From: Lachnospiraceae bacterium | GTDB lineage: Bacteria > Bacillota > Clostridia > Lachnospirales > Lachnospiraceae | DNA length: 64,000 nt | Reading direction: 5' to 3' | Assembly: GCA_017618195.1 (NCBI GenBank) | Contig: JAFZUW010000066.1 | Location: 62,001 to 126,000, forward strand | In this document: one piece after another, positions 1-8,343 of the stretch | Layout: the number at the start of each line of letters is the position of its first letter | Position numbering within the stretch: the stretch's first letter is position 1 | The notes under the pieces: model-generated | The model's database searches: none | What the model was told of the DNA's origin: nothing | Seen by the model: the letters and a program-made list of their open reading frames with translations, nothing else | Program-made: the position numbers and the translations under genes

Positions 1-2
1 AC

Positions 3-1928
3 GTGTCCCGTGTCGCATTTGTCGCGAAGGGCGCACTGCTCATCAAAGAAGGTTCCAAAAAGGAAGCGGTCAGCAGGGAAAGAGACCATGTGTGTCCCGT
101 ATGCGGACGCGCACTCCGCGGCATGAGCGAATGTCCGAAGTGCAGCGGAAAGCCTTCCGCTTTCCGGAAGTTCCTCGGGTTCTGCGGGCAGTATAAGTGG
201 CTGCTTCTCCTGATTGCGTTTCTGATGCTTGCGACTTCCGCGGTACAGCTCTATATCCCGGAAGTACAGAAGAAGTTTATTGATAAGAATCTGCGTCCGG
301 CCGTCGGTACGACGCAGGAAATCCTTGTTTACGCGCTCACGATGGCGGTGCTTTCCGTATCGCTGATCGGTATTTCGGTAGCAAGGTATTACACCTGTAT
401 GTCGATGGGCACAAGGATCAGCAAGGATCTCAGAAGGCAGCTGTACCATAAGATCCAGAAACTGTCGCTGTCGTTCATTCAGGATCGCCGTCCGGGTGCT
501 CTGATGAACCGGATCACGGGCGATACCGCGCAGATCAGACGGTTCATGGAAGACGGTTTTGCCGGCATGTTCTCCTGTCTGATCACGATGATTTCGGCCG
601 TTGTCGTAATGGTGCGGCTCAGCTGGCAGCTGACGATCATCTGTGTGGCATTTGTCCCGATCGCGCTTGGACTTTCGATTTCGTTCCGGAAGAACATCCA
701 CCGCCGGTTCCACATGCAGTGGCACAAGAGCGACAAGATCAATTCCGGACTGCAGGACGTACTGACCGGCATCCGTGTCGTGAAGTCGTTCGGTACCGAA
801 GAGCAGGAAGCCGAGAACTTCAAGGCGCTTGCGGCTGAGTTCGCGAAGGTGCAGAAAAGGAACGAGGTATTCTGGGCAAAGCTGTTCCCGGTGATTTCGT
901 TCGTAATGGGTCTCGGAATCTATTTCGTAACGTACTTCGGCGGTGTCCGCGTCATCGAAGGACCGCTGACCGTCGGAGAACTGACGCAGTTTATCAGCTA
1001 TTCGTGGATGCTTTACGGACCGCTCGGATGGATGACGTTCCTGCCCCGTATGATCACGCAGCTTATGACGAGTCTGGAGCGTATTTACGACGTTCTCGAC
1101 GAAGAACCGATGATTCAGGACCATGAGAATGCGGTGGAGATAGACGTAAAGGGTGCGGTCGAATTCAAAAACGTAACGTTCGGCTACCACTCCTACGAAC
1201 CGGTTCTTGAGAAGATCAATCTTTCCGTTAAGCCCGGTGAGATGATCGGTCTGGTCGGTGCGTCCGGTACCGGTAAGTCGACGATGATCAATCTGATCAT
1301 GCGTCTTTACGAAGTGGATGACGGACAGATTCTGATAGACGGCACGGACATTAATGATCTGAAGATCGAAAAATACCACTCGCAGATCGGTGTAGTTCTG
1401 CAGGAGAACTTCCTCTTTGCCGGCACCATCTACAACAACCTGAAGTTTGCAAAGCCCGACGCGACCGAAGAGGAGATTATCCGCGCCGCCAAGATGGCCA
1501 ACGCGCACGATTTCATCCTGAAGACGCCCGACGGCTACAATACGTATGTCGGTGAGCACGGATTCAACATCTCGGGCGGTGAGAGACAGCGACTCGCAAT
1601 CGCGAGAGCAATCCTCAACAACCCGAAGATCCTGATCCTCGACGAAGCAACATCCGCGCTCGATACCGAGAGCGAATACCTGATTCAGAAGGCACTTGAG
1701 CGGCTGACGGCCAACTGTACCACATTTGCCATCGCCCACAGACTGTCCACGCTGAAGGATGCGGACCGTCTCGTCGTTATCGACGGACATCAGATCGCGG
1801 AAGTCGGCACGCACAACGAGCTGATGGAGAAGAAGGGTATCTACTACGGACTCGTTACGGCGCAGCTGCAGATGCAGGCGCTCAAGGGCGAGGAAGTAAA
1901 TACGGAAGCCGCTCCGGCAGTCGGCTGA
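3..1928 (+). CDS. ABC exporter, fused membrane and ATPase domains
   Basis: This is a half-size ABC exporter of the MsbA/LmrA type, expected to act as a homodimer or heterodimer in the cytoplasmic membrane; the substrate cannot be read from sequence. The order is an N-terminal segment with two CxxC pairs (CPVC and CPKC, about residues 31-47) that looks like a zinc ribbon, six membrane helices (about 55-330), then the nucleotide-binding domain with Walker A GASGTGKS (about 418-426), signature SGGERQR (about 523) and Walker B LILDEA (about 543). The first usable start is a GTG at base 3, right at the window edge, so the true start may lie upstream and the gene may be 5'-incomplete. The zinc-ribbon extension is not part of the usual fold. 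mutY follows after 63 bases. Confidence 0.9.
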   Translation: MSRVAFVAKGALLIKEGSKKEAVSRERDHVCPVCGRALRGMSECPKCSGKPSAFRKFLGFCGQYKWLLLLIAFLMLATSAVQLYIPEVQKKFIDKNLRPAVGTTQEILVYALTMAVLSVSLIGISVARYYTCMSMGTRISKDLRRQLYHKIQKLSLSFIQDRRPGALMNRITGDTAQIRRFMEDGFAGMFSCLITMISAVVVMVRLSWQLTIICVAFVPIALGLSISFRKNIHRRFHMQWHKSDKINSGLQDVLTGIRVVKSFGTEEQEAENFKALAAEFAKVQKRNEVFWAKLFPVISFVMGLGIYFVTYFGGVRVIEGPLTVGELTQFISYSWMLYGPLGWMTFLPRMITQLMTSLERIYDVLDEEPMIQDHENAVEIDVKGAVEFKNVTFGYHSYEPVLEKINLSVKPGEMIGLVGASGTGKSTMINLIMRLYEVDDGQILIDGTDINDLKIEKYHSQIGVVLQENFLFAGTIYNNLKFAKPDATEEEIIRAAKMANAHDFILKTPDGYNTYVGEHGFNISGGERQRLAIARAILNNPKILILDEATSALDTESEYLIQKALERLTANCTTFAIAHRLSTLKDADRLVVIDGHQIAEVGTHNELMEKKGIYYGLVTAQLQMQALKGEEVNTEAAPAVG

Positions 1929-1991
1929 TCTTAAGAAGCGGTATAACCGCATTACATCACGGCTGCTCCGGCGGCCGGGCAGGAAAATGCT

Positions 1992-3077
1992 ATGAATGTT
2001 TATGAAGAAATGATTCCGTACCTGTTACACTGGTACCGGTATAACGCGAGGGTCCTTCCGTGGCGGGAGGACCCTTCTGCCTACCATGTCTGGATCTCGG
2101 AGATTATGCTCCAGCAGACGAGAGTGGAAGCGGTACGCGCATATTACACACGGTTTTTGGAAGAACTTCCGGACGTGAAGGCGCTTTCGGAGTGCCCGGA
2201 CGACCGGCTTATGAAGCTGTGGGAAGGTCTCGGGTATTATTCCCGTGCGCGCAACTTAAAGAAGGCTGCGCAGGCCGTCTGTGAACAATACGGCGGAACG
2301 CTGCCGGATACGGTAACGGAGCTTCGGAAACTGCCCGGAATCGGCGATTACACGGCCGGGGCGATTGCCTCGATCGCGTTTCATAAGCCCGAGCCGGCGG
2401 TGGACGGAAACGTGCTCCGCGTTCTTTCGAGACTGAGCGGAAGCAGGGCATGCATTGCGCTTCCCGAAGTGAAGAAGGAGATGGCGGCTGAGCTTCGCAA
2501 GGTCATGCCGGCGGAACGGTCCGGCGAGCTGAACCAGGCAATCATGGATATCGGCGCGACGGTGTGCGTTCCGAACGGAAGCCCGCACTGCGAAGAGTGT
2601 CCTTTGATGCATCTTTGCACGGCGTTTCGTGAAGGAACGACTTCGGAGATTCCCGTAAAGGAAGAGAAGAAGGAACGGAGAATCGAAGAACGGACCGTCT
2701 TTTTGATCGAATGCGAAGGTGCGGTTCTTCTTCACAGGCGGCCGGAAAAGGGGCTGCTCGCGGGGCTTTTCGAATACCCGAACGTCCTCGGGAAGCTTTC
2801 CGTAAAGAAGGCCGAAGCTGCCGTATCGGAACTCTTTTCTGAGACGGAATACGGTACGCCTTTCACCGTAAGAAGTATCAAAAAGGCGGACAATGCGAAA
2901 CACATCTTCAGTCATATCGAGTGGCACATGACGGCATACCTTGTAAAGGCGGAGAAGGGTAACGCTTCCCTTCCTGACGATTACGTCTGGGCAGGTCCGG
3001 AAGACCTCCGCACCCGCTATTCGCTTCCGACGGCTTTCGCCAAATGGGACGCCCGCGGCAAGGCGAAGAAGGGCTGA
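1992..3077 (+). CDS. mutY: A/G-specific adenine glycosylase MutY
   Basis: MutY removes adenine mispaired with 8-oxoguanine in base excision repair. The helix-hairpin-helix glycosylase domain contains the catalytic Glu37 (SEIMLQQT) and Asp138 (PAVDGNV), with the HhH motif LPGIGDYTAGAIA at about 114-126. A four-cysteine iron-sulfur loop follows (about 193-211); its first spacing is CX7C instead of the CX6C of E. coli. The C-terminal third (about 228-355) is the Nudix-like domain that recognises 8-oxoG. The length of 361 aa is normal. The ATG at 1992 follows an AGGA ribosome site. It lies between the ABC exporter and a bidirectional terminator, so it may be the last gene of that transcript. Confidence 0.95.
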   Translation: MNVYEEMIPYLLHWYRYNARVLPWREDPSAYHVWISEIMLQQTRVEAVRAYYTRFLEELPDVKALSECPDDRLMKLWEGLGYYSRARNLKKAAQAVCEQYGGTLPDTVTELRKLPGIGDYTAGAIASIAFHKPEPAVDGNVLRVLSRLSGSRACIALPEVKKEMAAELRKVMPAERSGELNQAIMDIGATVCVPNGSPHCEECPLMHLCTAFREGTTSEIPVKEEKKERRIEERTVFLIECEGAVLLHRRPEKGLLAGLFEYPNVLGKLSVKKAEAAVSELFSETEYGTPFTVRSIKKADNAKHIFSHIEWHMTAYLVKAEKGNASLPDDYVWAGPEDLRTRYSLPTAFAKWDARGKAKKG

Positions 3078-3186
3078 GCCGGGCGGCCGGCATGCCTGAC
3101 AACCCGTTACCTTCCGACTGCAAAGGCAGTACGGCGACTGCCGCTGCCGCGGACTGAAGGGAAAAACACAACCGAATAAACACATC

Positions 3187-3233
3187 AAAAAAGGTACCTC
3201 GTCCCGTTTGGCGGAAGGAAGGTACCTTTTCTT
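3187..3233. terminator. Bidirectional intrinsic terminator between mutY and the patatin gene
   Basis: A perfect 10-bp inverted repeat (3189-3198 with 3221-3230, core GGTACC) is flanked by an A-run on the left and a T-run on the right. It can therefore stop transcription arriving from mutY on the + strand and from the convergent lipase gene on the - strand. Confidence 0.8.
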
Positions 3234-3265
3234 GTTTCATTTATCGCTATACGGCAGCGTCTGTT

Positions 3266-4219
3266 TTAAATTCCGTACTTCTTCAAAATGTCGTCGATCT
3301 TGCTGCGGTTTCGGTTGATGCTCTCCACGTGATTCCACATGCGGGCATTCGAAACCGCACGCTCGTAATCCTGTCCGATACGGCGGGTCTTTTCCTCCTC
3401 CGAGGGCGGATTTCCGTTGATTCTACGATCGTAGTATTCAATCGCCCGTATCGTATCGTAATAGCCGATCTGCATGCGGTATGCGGCATTCCGTCCGTCA
3501 AAGTCAAGCGTGCCGGAGATCAGCTTGCCGATGTTGACGCTCGGCGCAATCTCAAGGATTGAATCCGCCTGCGAGAGCAGGTAAGGATCGCACTGCTGGT
3601 TCTGGGAACATTTTACGATGATCAGATCGCGGAGACCGGTCTGAAGCAGCGGACGGATCGGTACGTTATCGAACAGACCGCCGTCGCGGTACATCTGCCC
3701 GTCAATCTCCACGGGGTCGTATACGAGCGGAATCGCAGTCGAAGCGAGCAGGATGTTCGCGATTTCCTCTGAACTTCGTTCATTTACAAGCAGATACTCG
3801 CCGGTGCGGTCGTCGTTGTCCTGGTTGAGGCTCGCGACAGCCGACGTGATCCTGCCCGGAACGGAATCCTGCGCGGGCGACGCGTGCGTTACGCTGATAT
3901 AGGCGGGGATCGGACTCCGCGCAACCTTTTCGAGGCTTATCTTCTCGCGCATCAGCTTCTGAATGCCTTCCCGCGAGCAGTAGCCGTCGGGAACGAGGTC
4001 CAGAAACTGAACCGGGCGGATCTCGGTCCAGATCTTCTCGGCCGCATCGTAGTCACCGTTCAGAAAAAGCATTGCGTTCAACGCGCCCGCGGACGCACCC
4101 GAAACGCCTTTGATCCATTGATCCATCTGTCTTTCGCGGAGCGCTTTCCAGACGCCGATCTGGTAGGCTCCCTTGCCGCCGCCTCCGCAGAGGACGAGGC
4201 CGTAATTCTTTCTCTCCAT
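3266..4219 (-). CDS. Patatin-like phospholipase
   Basis: This is a patatin-family serine acyl hydrolase, a family that includes bacterial RssA-like proteins and lipid acyl hydrolases. The oxyanion loop GGGGKGAYQIG (about 12-22), the nucleophile elbow GASAG with Ser43, and the catalytic Asp179 in DGG are all present, so the Ser-Asp dyad is intact. There is no signal peptide or membrane helix, so it is probably cytoplasmic. The 317 aa cover one domain plus a charged C-terminal extension. The ATG is preceded by GGGAGG. It is the only - strand gene in the first 20 kb and has its own promoter. The lipid substrate is unknown. Confidence 0.88.
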   Translation of the reverse strand: MERKNYGLVLCGGGGKGAYQIGVWKALRERQMDQWIKGVSGASAGALNAMLFLNGDYDAAEKIWTEIRPVQFLDLVPDGYCSREGIQKLMREKISLEKVARSPIPAYISVTHASPAQDSVPGRITSAVASLNQDNDDRTGEYLLVNERSSEEIANILLASTAIPLVYDPVEIDGQMYRDGGLFDNVPIRPLLQTGLRDLIIVKCSQNQQCDPYLLSQADSILEIAPSVNIGKLISGTLDFDGRNAAYRMQIGYYDTIRAIEYYDRRINGNPPSEEEKTRRIGQDYERAVSNARMWNHVESINRNRSKIDDILKKYGI

Positions 4220-4314
4220 AATTATCCTCCCTTACTTCCGCGCTCGGACACACATCCTTTGCCGTACGGCCCGGTGCGCGGATACCGTCTTGCCCGATGT
4301 GTACCCTTTCATCC

Positions 4315-4343
4315 ATTATACCATGACGGAGCATGCTTGACAA
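4315..4343 (-). promoter_or_regulatory. Promoter for the patatin gene
   Basis: On the minus strand, TTGTCA (4338-4343) and TATAAT (4315-4320) are separated by 17 bases, about 95 bases upstream of the patatin start. The rest of the 4220-4532 intergenic stretch holds only this promoter and the divergent one for the DUF624 gene. Confidence 0.7.
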
Positions 4344-4471
4344 CGGGTAGGAGAGCCCGGAAACGCCTGCCCCGACCGCGGAAATCGTCCGGGGCGCCGA
4401 AAAACCGCCTGCGATGGCGGAAAATGCCCGATTTTTCCTGCATTTTCCTTCGTTCGGGATGCATCTTGCAA

Positions 4472-4500
4472 TTGCTTATTATTTCGATATATGTTACAAT
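4472..4500 (+). promoter_or_regulatory. Promoter for the DUF624/glgB transcript
   Basis: TTGCTT (4472-4477) and TACAAT (4495-4500) are spaced by 17 bases, 32 bases before the ATG of the DUF624 gene. It probably drives that gene and the closely following glgB and mscS genes. Confidence 0.65.
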
Positions 4501-4532
4501 AACTATGTATATGCTTAAATCGGAGGACCGAT

Positions 4533-5186
4533 ATGAACAAGATCTTTGATGCGAACAACAAATTCTTTTCGGGACTTTCCAAAGTCTTCGACATGATGGT
4601 GCTGAATTTCCTTTGGCTCGTTACGGTTGTTGCATTTATCGGACCCGCCTGTACCGGAATGTATTATGCGATGGTGAAGAACATCCGCAGAAGCAGAGAC
4701 TATACGGCGAGGTCGTTTTTTCATGCTTTTAAACTTAATTTCAAACCCGCCGCGATCCTCGGAATCATCCAGCTTCTCATCGGCGGCGGACTGGTATGGT
4801 GCTACGAGTTTGCGATCAGTATGAATCCCGACGCGTATGTCGGCCAGGTTTATTACTGGGTCGTGATCGTAATGGCGCTTCTGTTCCTTATGACCAGCGC
4901 TTACATTTACCCGGTATTGTCCCGGTTTGACATGAAGCCGTTTGCGGTTATAAGAATGTCCATGTATCTTTCCATCCGGCACATTCCGACTTCCATAGCG
5001 GGTGCCGCCGGACTGGTTGTATGTTTCTACTGTGCGAATTATATTTTCTCGAGCCCGCTGTTTCTGTTCGTTCCGGTACTGTATACGTTCGTAATCTCTT
5101 TCCCGATGGAAGGAGTGCTCCGCAAATACATGCCGAAGAAGGAAGATGCAGGCGAGAATGAGCAGGAAGCCTGGTACTACGAATAA
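4533..5186 (+). CDS. DUF624 (YesL-like) membrane protein
   Basis: This 217-aa integral membrane protein has the pattern of the DUF624/YesL family: a short N-terminus ending in FSGLSKVFDMMVLNFLW, then about five hydrophobic helices (about 20-45, 77-95, 107-130, 152-172 and 175-195) and a basic C-terminus. Family members usually sit near carbohydrate ABC transporters or glycoside hydrolases in Firmicutes, but their molecular role is unknown. Here the neighbour 51 bases downstream is glgB, which fits a carbohydrate link. GGAGG sits 8 bases before the ATG. No catalytic residues are recognisable, so I assign no reaction. Confidence 0.78.
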   Translation: MNKIFDANNKFFSGLSKVFDMMVLNFLWLVTVVAFIGPACTGMYYAMVKNIRRSRDYTARSFFHAFKLNFKPAAILGIIQLLIGGGLVWCYEFAISMNPDAYVGQVYYWVVIVMALLFLMTSAYIYPVLSRFDMKPFAVIRMSMYLSIRHIPTSIAGAAGLVVCFYCANYIFSSPLFLFVPVLYTFVISFPMEGVLRKYMPKKEDAGENEQEAWYYE

Positions 5187-5237
5187 ACTTCCCCCGGTGC
5201 GAAGGCCGTAAGGAAGAGACGGAAGGAGACCCCCGAC

Positions 5238-7466
5238 ATGAACGAGAATCTGTACAAACTGATGAATTGGCCCGAGATTGAGGCCGTCGTTTATTCGGAA
5301 CATGACAATCCCCATCAGGTTCTGGGACCGAAGGTGACGCCCGACGGCGTCCTGATCGCCGCATTTGACCCCGATGCGAAAGAAGCATTCGCGGTCACCG
5401 GCGCGAAAGAAATTCCGATGGAAAAGGTGGACGAAGGCGGATATTTCGCCGTCCTGATCCCCGGAAAGAAGATCCCGCGCTACACGTTCCGCTTCCTCTA
5501 CGAAGAAGGCGAGCGGACATGCGAGGACGCTTACCGTTTCGCTCCGCAGATCTCGGAGGATGACCTGCATGCGTTCAATGCCGGCATTCACTACACCGTT
5601 TATGAGAAACTCGGCGCGCACCCGATGACCGTTGACGGCGTCGACGGCGTGTACTTTGCCGTATGGGCTCCCAACGTACTCCGCATCAGCGTGGTCGGCG
5701 AGTTCAACCACTGGGACGGCCGCCGCAATCCGATGCGCAGACTCGGCGGAAGCGGCGTATTCGAACTGTTCCTTCCCGAGGCGCAGGTCGGACAACTGTA
5801 TAAATTCGAATTAAAGGTGAAAGGCGGACTGACCTACTTGAAGGCAGACCCGTACGCCAACGCCTCCGAGCTTCGTCCCGGAACGGCAAGCAAGATTGCC
5901 GACCTCCGCGGCTTCAAGTGGACCGACGAAGCATATTTGAAAGCACTCGAGGAGAAGGATTTCAAGAAGTCTCCGATCAACATTTACGAAGTGCATCTCG
6001 GATCGTGGAAGAAGCCCGCGGACGAGAACGGCAGCTTTTACAATTTCCGCGAGCTGGCAGTTATGATTGCGGATTACGTGAAGGAGATGGGCTACACGCA
6101 TATCGAACTGATGCCCGTGATGGAGCATCCGCTCGACGCTTCCTGGGGTTATCAGGTAACCGGATATTACAGTGTTACCGCGCGTTACGGAACGCCCGAA
6201 GACTTCATGTTCTTCATGAACTATATGCATGAGCAGGGCATCGGCGTTATCCTTGACTGGGTGCCGGCGCATTTTCCGAGAGACACGTTCGGCCTTTCGA
6301 ATTTCGACGGAACATGTCTTTATGAGCATCAGGATCCGAGAAAGGGAAGCCACCCGCACTGGGGCACGCTGATCTTCAACTACGGACGTCCGGAGGTTTC
6401 CGACTTCCTGATCGCGGACGCGCTGTTCTGGCTTTCCGTTTACCACGCCGACGGTATCCGCATGGACGCTGTCGCATCGATGCTGTATCTTGATTACGGC
6501 AAGAACGACGGCGAGTGGGTTGCCAACATGTACGGCGGCAACGAGAATCTTGAAGCGATCGAGCTTCTGAAGCATCTGAATTCGATCGTAAAGAAGAGAA
6601 TGCCCGGACGATTGATGATCGCCGAAGAGTCGACCGCATGGCCGAAGATCACCGGAGACCTCAACGACGACGGACTCGGTTTCGACTTCAAATGGAATAT
6701 GGGCTGGATGAACGATTTCACGACCTACATGCGGCAGGATCCGCTGTTCCGCAGAGGCTGCCACGGATCGCTCACATTCAGCATGATTTACGCATACAGC
6801 GAGAATTTCATCCTCGTGTTCTCGCATGACGAGGTTGTTCACGGAAAAGGTTCGATGCTCGGCAAGATGCCCGGCACGTACGAAGAGAAGTTCGCGAACC
6901 TCCGTGTCGCATACAGCTACCTGATGACGCATCCCGGCAAGAAGCTTCTGTTCATGGGCCAGGATATGGCTCCGCTTTCCGAGTGGAACGAAGAGAAGAG
7001 TCTCGAGTGGCACCTCCTGACCGATCCGGTCGAGGGAGACCGCGGCGGCACGCTCAACGCGAAGATCCATCACATGATGAAGGATCTGTTCGCGGTATAC
7101 CGTTCGCATCCGGCTCTTTACGAGCTCGACCAGGATCCGGACGGCTTCGAGTGGATGAGCTGCCTTGACGCGGACCACAGCATTGTAACATTTGTCCGTA
7201 AGACCGAGGACCCGAATGACACGCTTTTCGTAGTGTGCAACTTCACCCCGGTTGTTTATGAGAAGCAGGCGGTCGGAGTGCCGTTCGCCGGCAAATACAA
7301 AGAAATCTTCAACAGTGACGCAGCGGTTTACGGCGGCGCGGGCAACACGAATCCGCGTGCGAAGCAGTCGAAGGCCGTTCGTACGGACGGACGCGACAAC
7401 TCCGTTCAGATCACGATCCCGCCGCTCGGATGCGCAATCTTCACATGCACCCCGGCCGGCAAATAG
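5238..7466 (+). CDS. glgB: 1,4-alpha-glucan branching enzyme GlgB
   Basis: GlgB makes the alpha-1,6 branches of glycogen by cutting and moving alpha-1,4 chains. The 742-aa protein has an N-terminal all-beta region and CBM48 (about 10-220), the GH13 barrel (about 250-630) and a C-terminal beta domain. The GH13 catalytic set is intact: nucleophile Asp in DGIRMDAV (about 410), acid/base Glu in IAEES (about 461) and stabiliser Asp in FSHDEVVHGKG (about 529). HPLDASWGYQ and YFMTHPG-like segments are typical of branching enzymes. A good ribosome site precedes the ATG. mscS follows only 9 bases later. glgA, glgC and glgP are not in the window. Confidence 0.96.
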   Translation: MNENLYKLMNWPEIEAVVYSEHDNPHQVLGPKVTPDGVLIAAFDPDAKEAFAVTGAKEIPMEKVDEGGYFAVLIPGKKIPRYTFRFLYEEGERTCEDAYRFAPQISEDDLHAFNAGIHYTVYEKLGAHPMTVDGVDGVYFAVWAPNVLRISVVGEFNHWDGRRNPMRRLGGSGVFELFLPEAQVGQLYKFELKVKGGLTYLKADPYANASELRPGTASKIADLRGFKWTDEAYLKALEEKDFKKSPINIYEVHLGSWKKPADENGSFYNFRELAVMIADYVKEMGYTHIELMPVMEHPLDASWGYQVTGYYSVTARYGTPEDFMFFMNYMHEQGIGVILDWVPAHFPRDTFGLSNFDGTCLYEHQDPRKGSHPHWGTLIFNYGRPEVSDFLIADALFWLSVYHADGIRMDAVASMLYLDYGKNDGEWVANMYGGNENLEAIELLKHLNSIVKKRMPGRLMIAEESTAWPKITGDLNDDGLGFDFKWNMGWMNDFTTYMRQDPLFRRGCHGSLTFSMIYAYSENFILVFSHDEVVHGKGSMLGKMPGTYEEKFANLRVAYSYLMTHPGKKLLFMGQDMAPLSEWNEEKSLEWHLLTDPVEGDRGGTLNAKIHHMMKDLFAVYRSHPALYELDQDPDGFEWMSCLDADHSIVTFVRKTEDPNDTLFVVCNFTPVVYEKQAVGVPFAGKYKEIFNSDAAVYGGAGNTNPRAKQSKAVRTDGRDNSVQITIPPLGCAIFTCTPAGK

Positions 7467-7475
7467 GAAAGAGAT

Positions 7476-8324
7476 ATGGTTAAGTTTATCGAATTATTGG
7501 AAGAAGGCGACATCAGCGGCGCGGCGGAAATCGTATGGCCGCTCATCTTCAAGCTGATCATGGCCGTGGTGATCTTCATCGCGGGCCGCAAGATCATCCG
7601 CTGGATCCGTAAAATCATCATCAACGCGGTAACGCCCAAGCTGGAACCCGCCGTTGCGGGATTTCTGCAGAGCAGTGCCGGCGTGCTTTTAAATCTGATA
7701 CTGATCTTCGTGATCATCGAGTATCTCGGTTTTTCGACGGCATCGCTTGTGACGATCCTCGGATCGGCCGGACTGGCGATCGGCCTTGCTCTGCAGGGCA
7801 GCCTTTCCAATCTGGCGGGCGGCGTGCTCCTCTTGGTGAATAAGCCGTTTTCAATCGGCGATTACATCATCGTCGGAACGATGGAGGGAACCGTTAAGAA
7901 CATCGGCGTCTGCTATACGAAGCTCAACACTCCGGATAACCGCATGGTTGTGCTTCCGAACGGAACGCTCAGCAACAGCAACCTCATCAACGTGTCGGCG
8001 GAACCGGAGCGGAGAATCGACATGATCATTCCGATCTCCTACAGTGACGACATCCGTTCCGTACGGAGCGTGCTCCTCGATATCGCGGAAGAGCAGACGA
8101 AGATCTTAAAGCACCATTCGGTTGACGTATTGACGAAGGAATTCGGAGCAGACAGCATTAATCTGATATTCCGCTTTTGGGTAAAGAAGGAAGATTACTG
8201 GTCATGTTTCTTTGAAACACAGGAACAGGTCCGGTACGCATTCCTTGAGAACGGATTTACGATTCCGTTCCATCAGATTGACATTGAGATTAAAAATCCC
8301 GCACCGAAAGAAGAGAAGCGGTAG
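7476..8324 (+). CDS. mscS: Small-conductance mechanosensitive channel MscS
   Basis: MscS-type channels open under membrane tension to release solutes during osmotic downshock. The 282-aa protein has three hydrophobic helices (about 20-45, 62-85 and 90-112). The pore-lining TM3 carries the Gly/Ala-rich pattern LGSAGLAIGLALQGSLSN, followed by the beta domain beginning PFSIGDYIIVG and the alpha-beta domain up to about 270. Length matches E. coli MscS (286 aa). The start lies 9 bases after glgB with an AAAGAGAT ribosome site, so the two are probably cotranscribed. Glutamine synthetase follows 19 bases later. Confidence 0.94.
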   Translation: MVKFIELLEEGDISGAAEIVWPLIFKLIMAVVIFIAGRKIIRWIRKIIINAVTPKLEPAVAGFLQSSAGVLLNLILIFVIIEYLGFSTASLVTILGSAGLAIGLALQGSLSNLAGGVLLLVNKPFSIGDYIIVGTMEGTVKNIGVCYTKLNTPDNRMVVLPNGTLSNSNLINVSAEPERRIDMIIPISYSDDIRSVRSVLLDIAEEQTKILKHHSVDVLTKEFGADSINLIFRFWVKKEDYWSCFFETQEQVRYAFLENGFTIPFHQIDIEIKNPAPKEEKR

Positions 8325-8343
8325 AAGATAGATAGGAGTCGAC

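Noticed and set aside
2256-3188. 310-codon antisense frame in mutY
   Set aside because: It lies opposite intact mutY and is rich in Arg, Pro and Cys, as expected for a shadow frame.
5811-7178. 455-codon antisense frame in glgB
   Set aside because: A shadow of GC-rich third positions; glgB has clear homology, and the antisense frame has no start context or recognisable domain.
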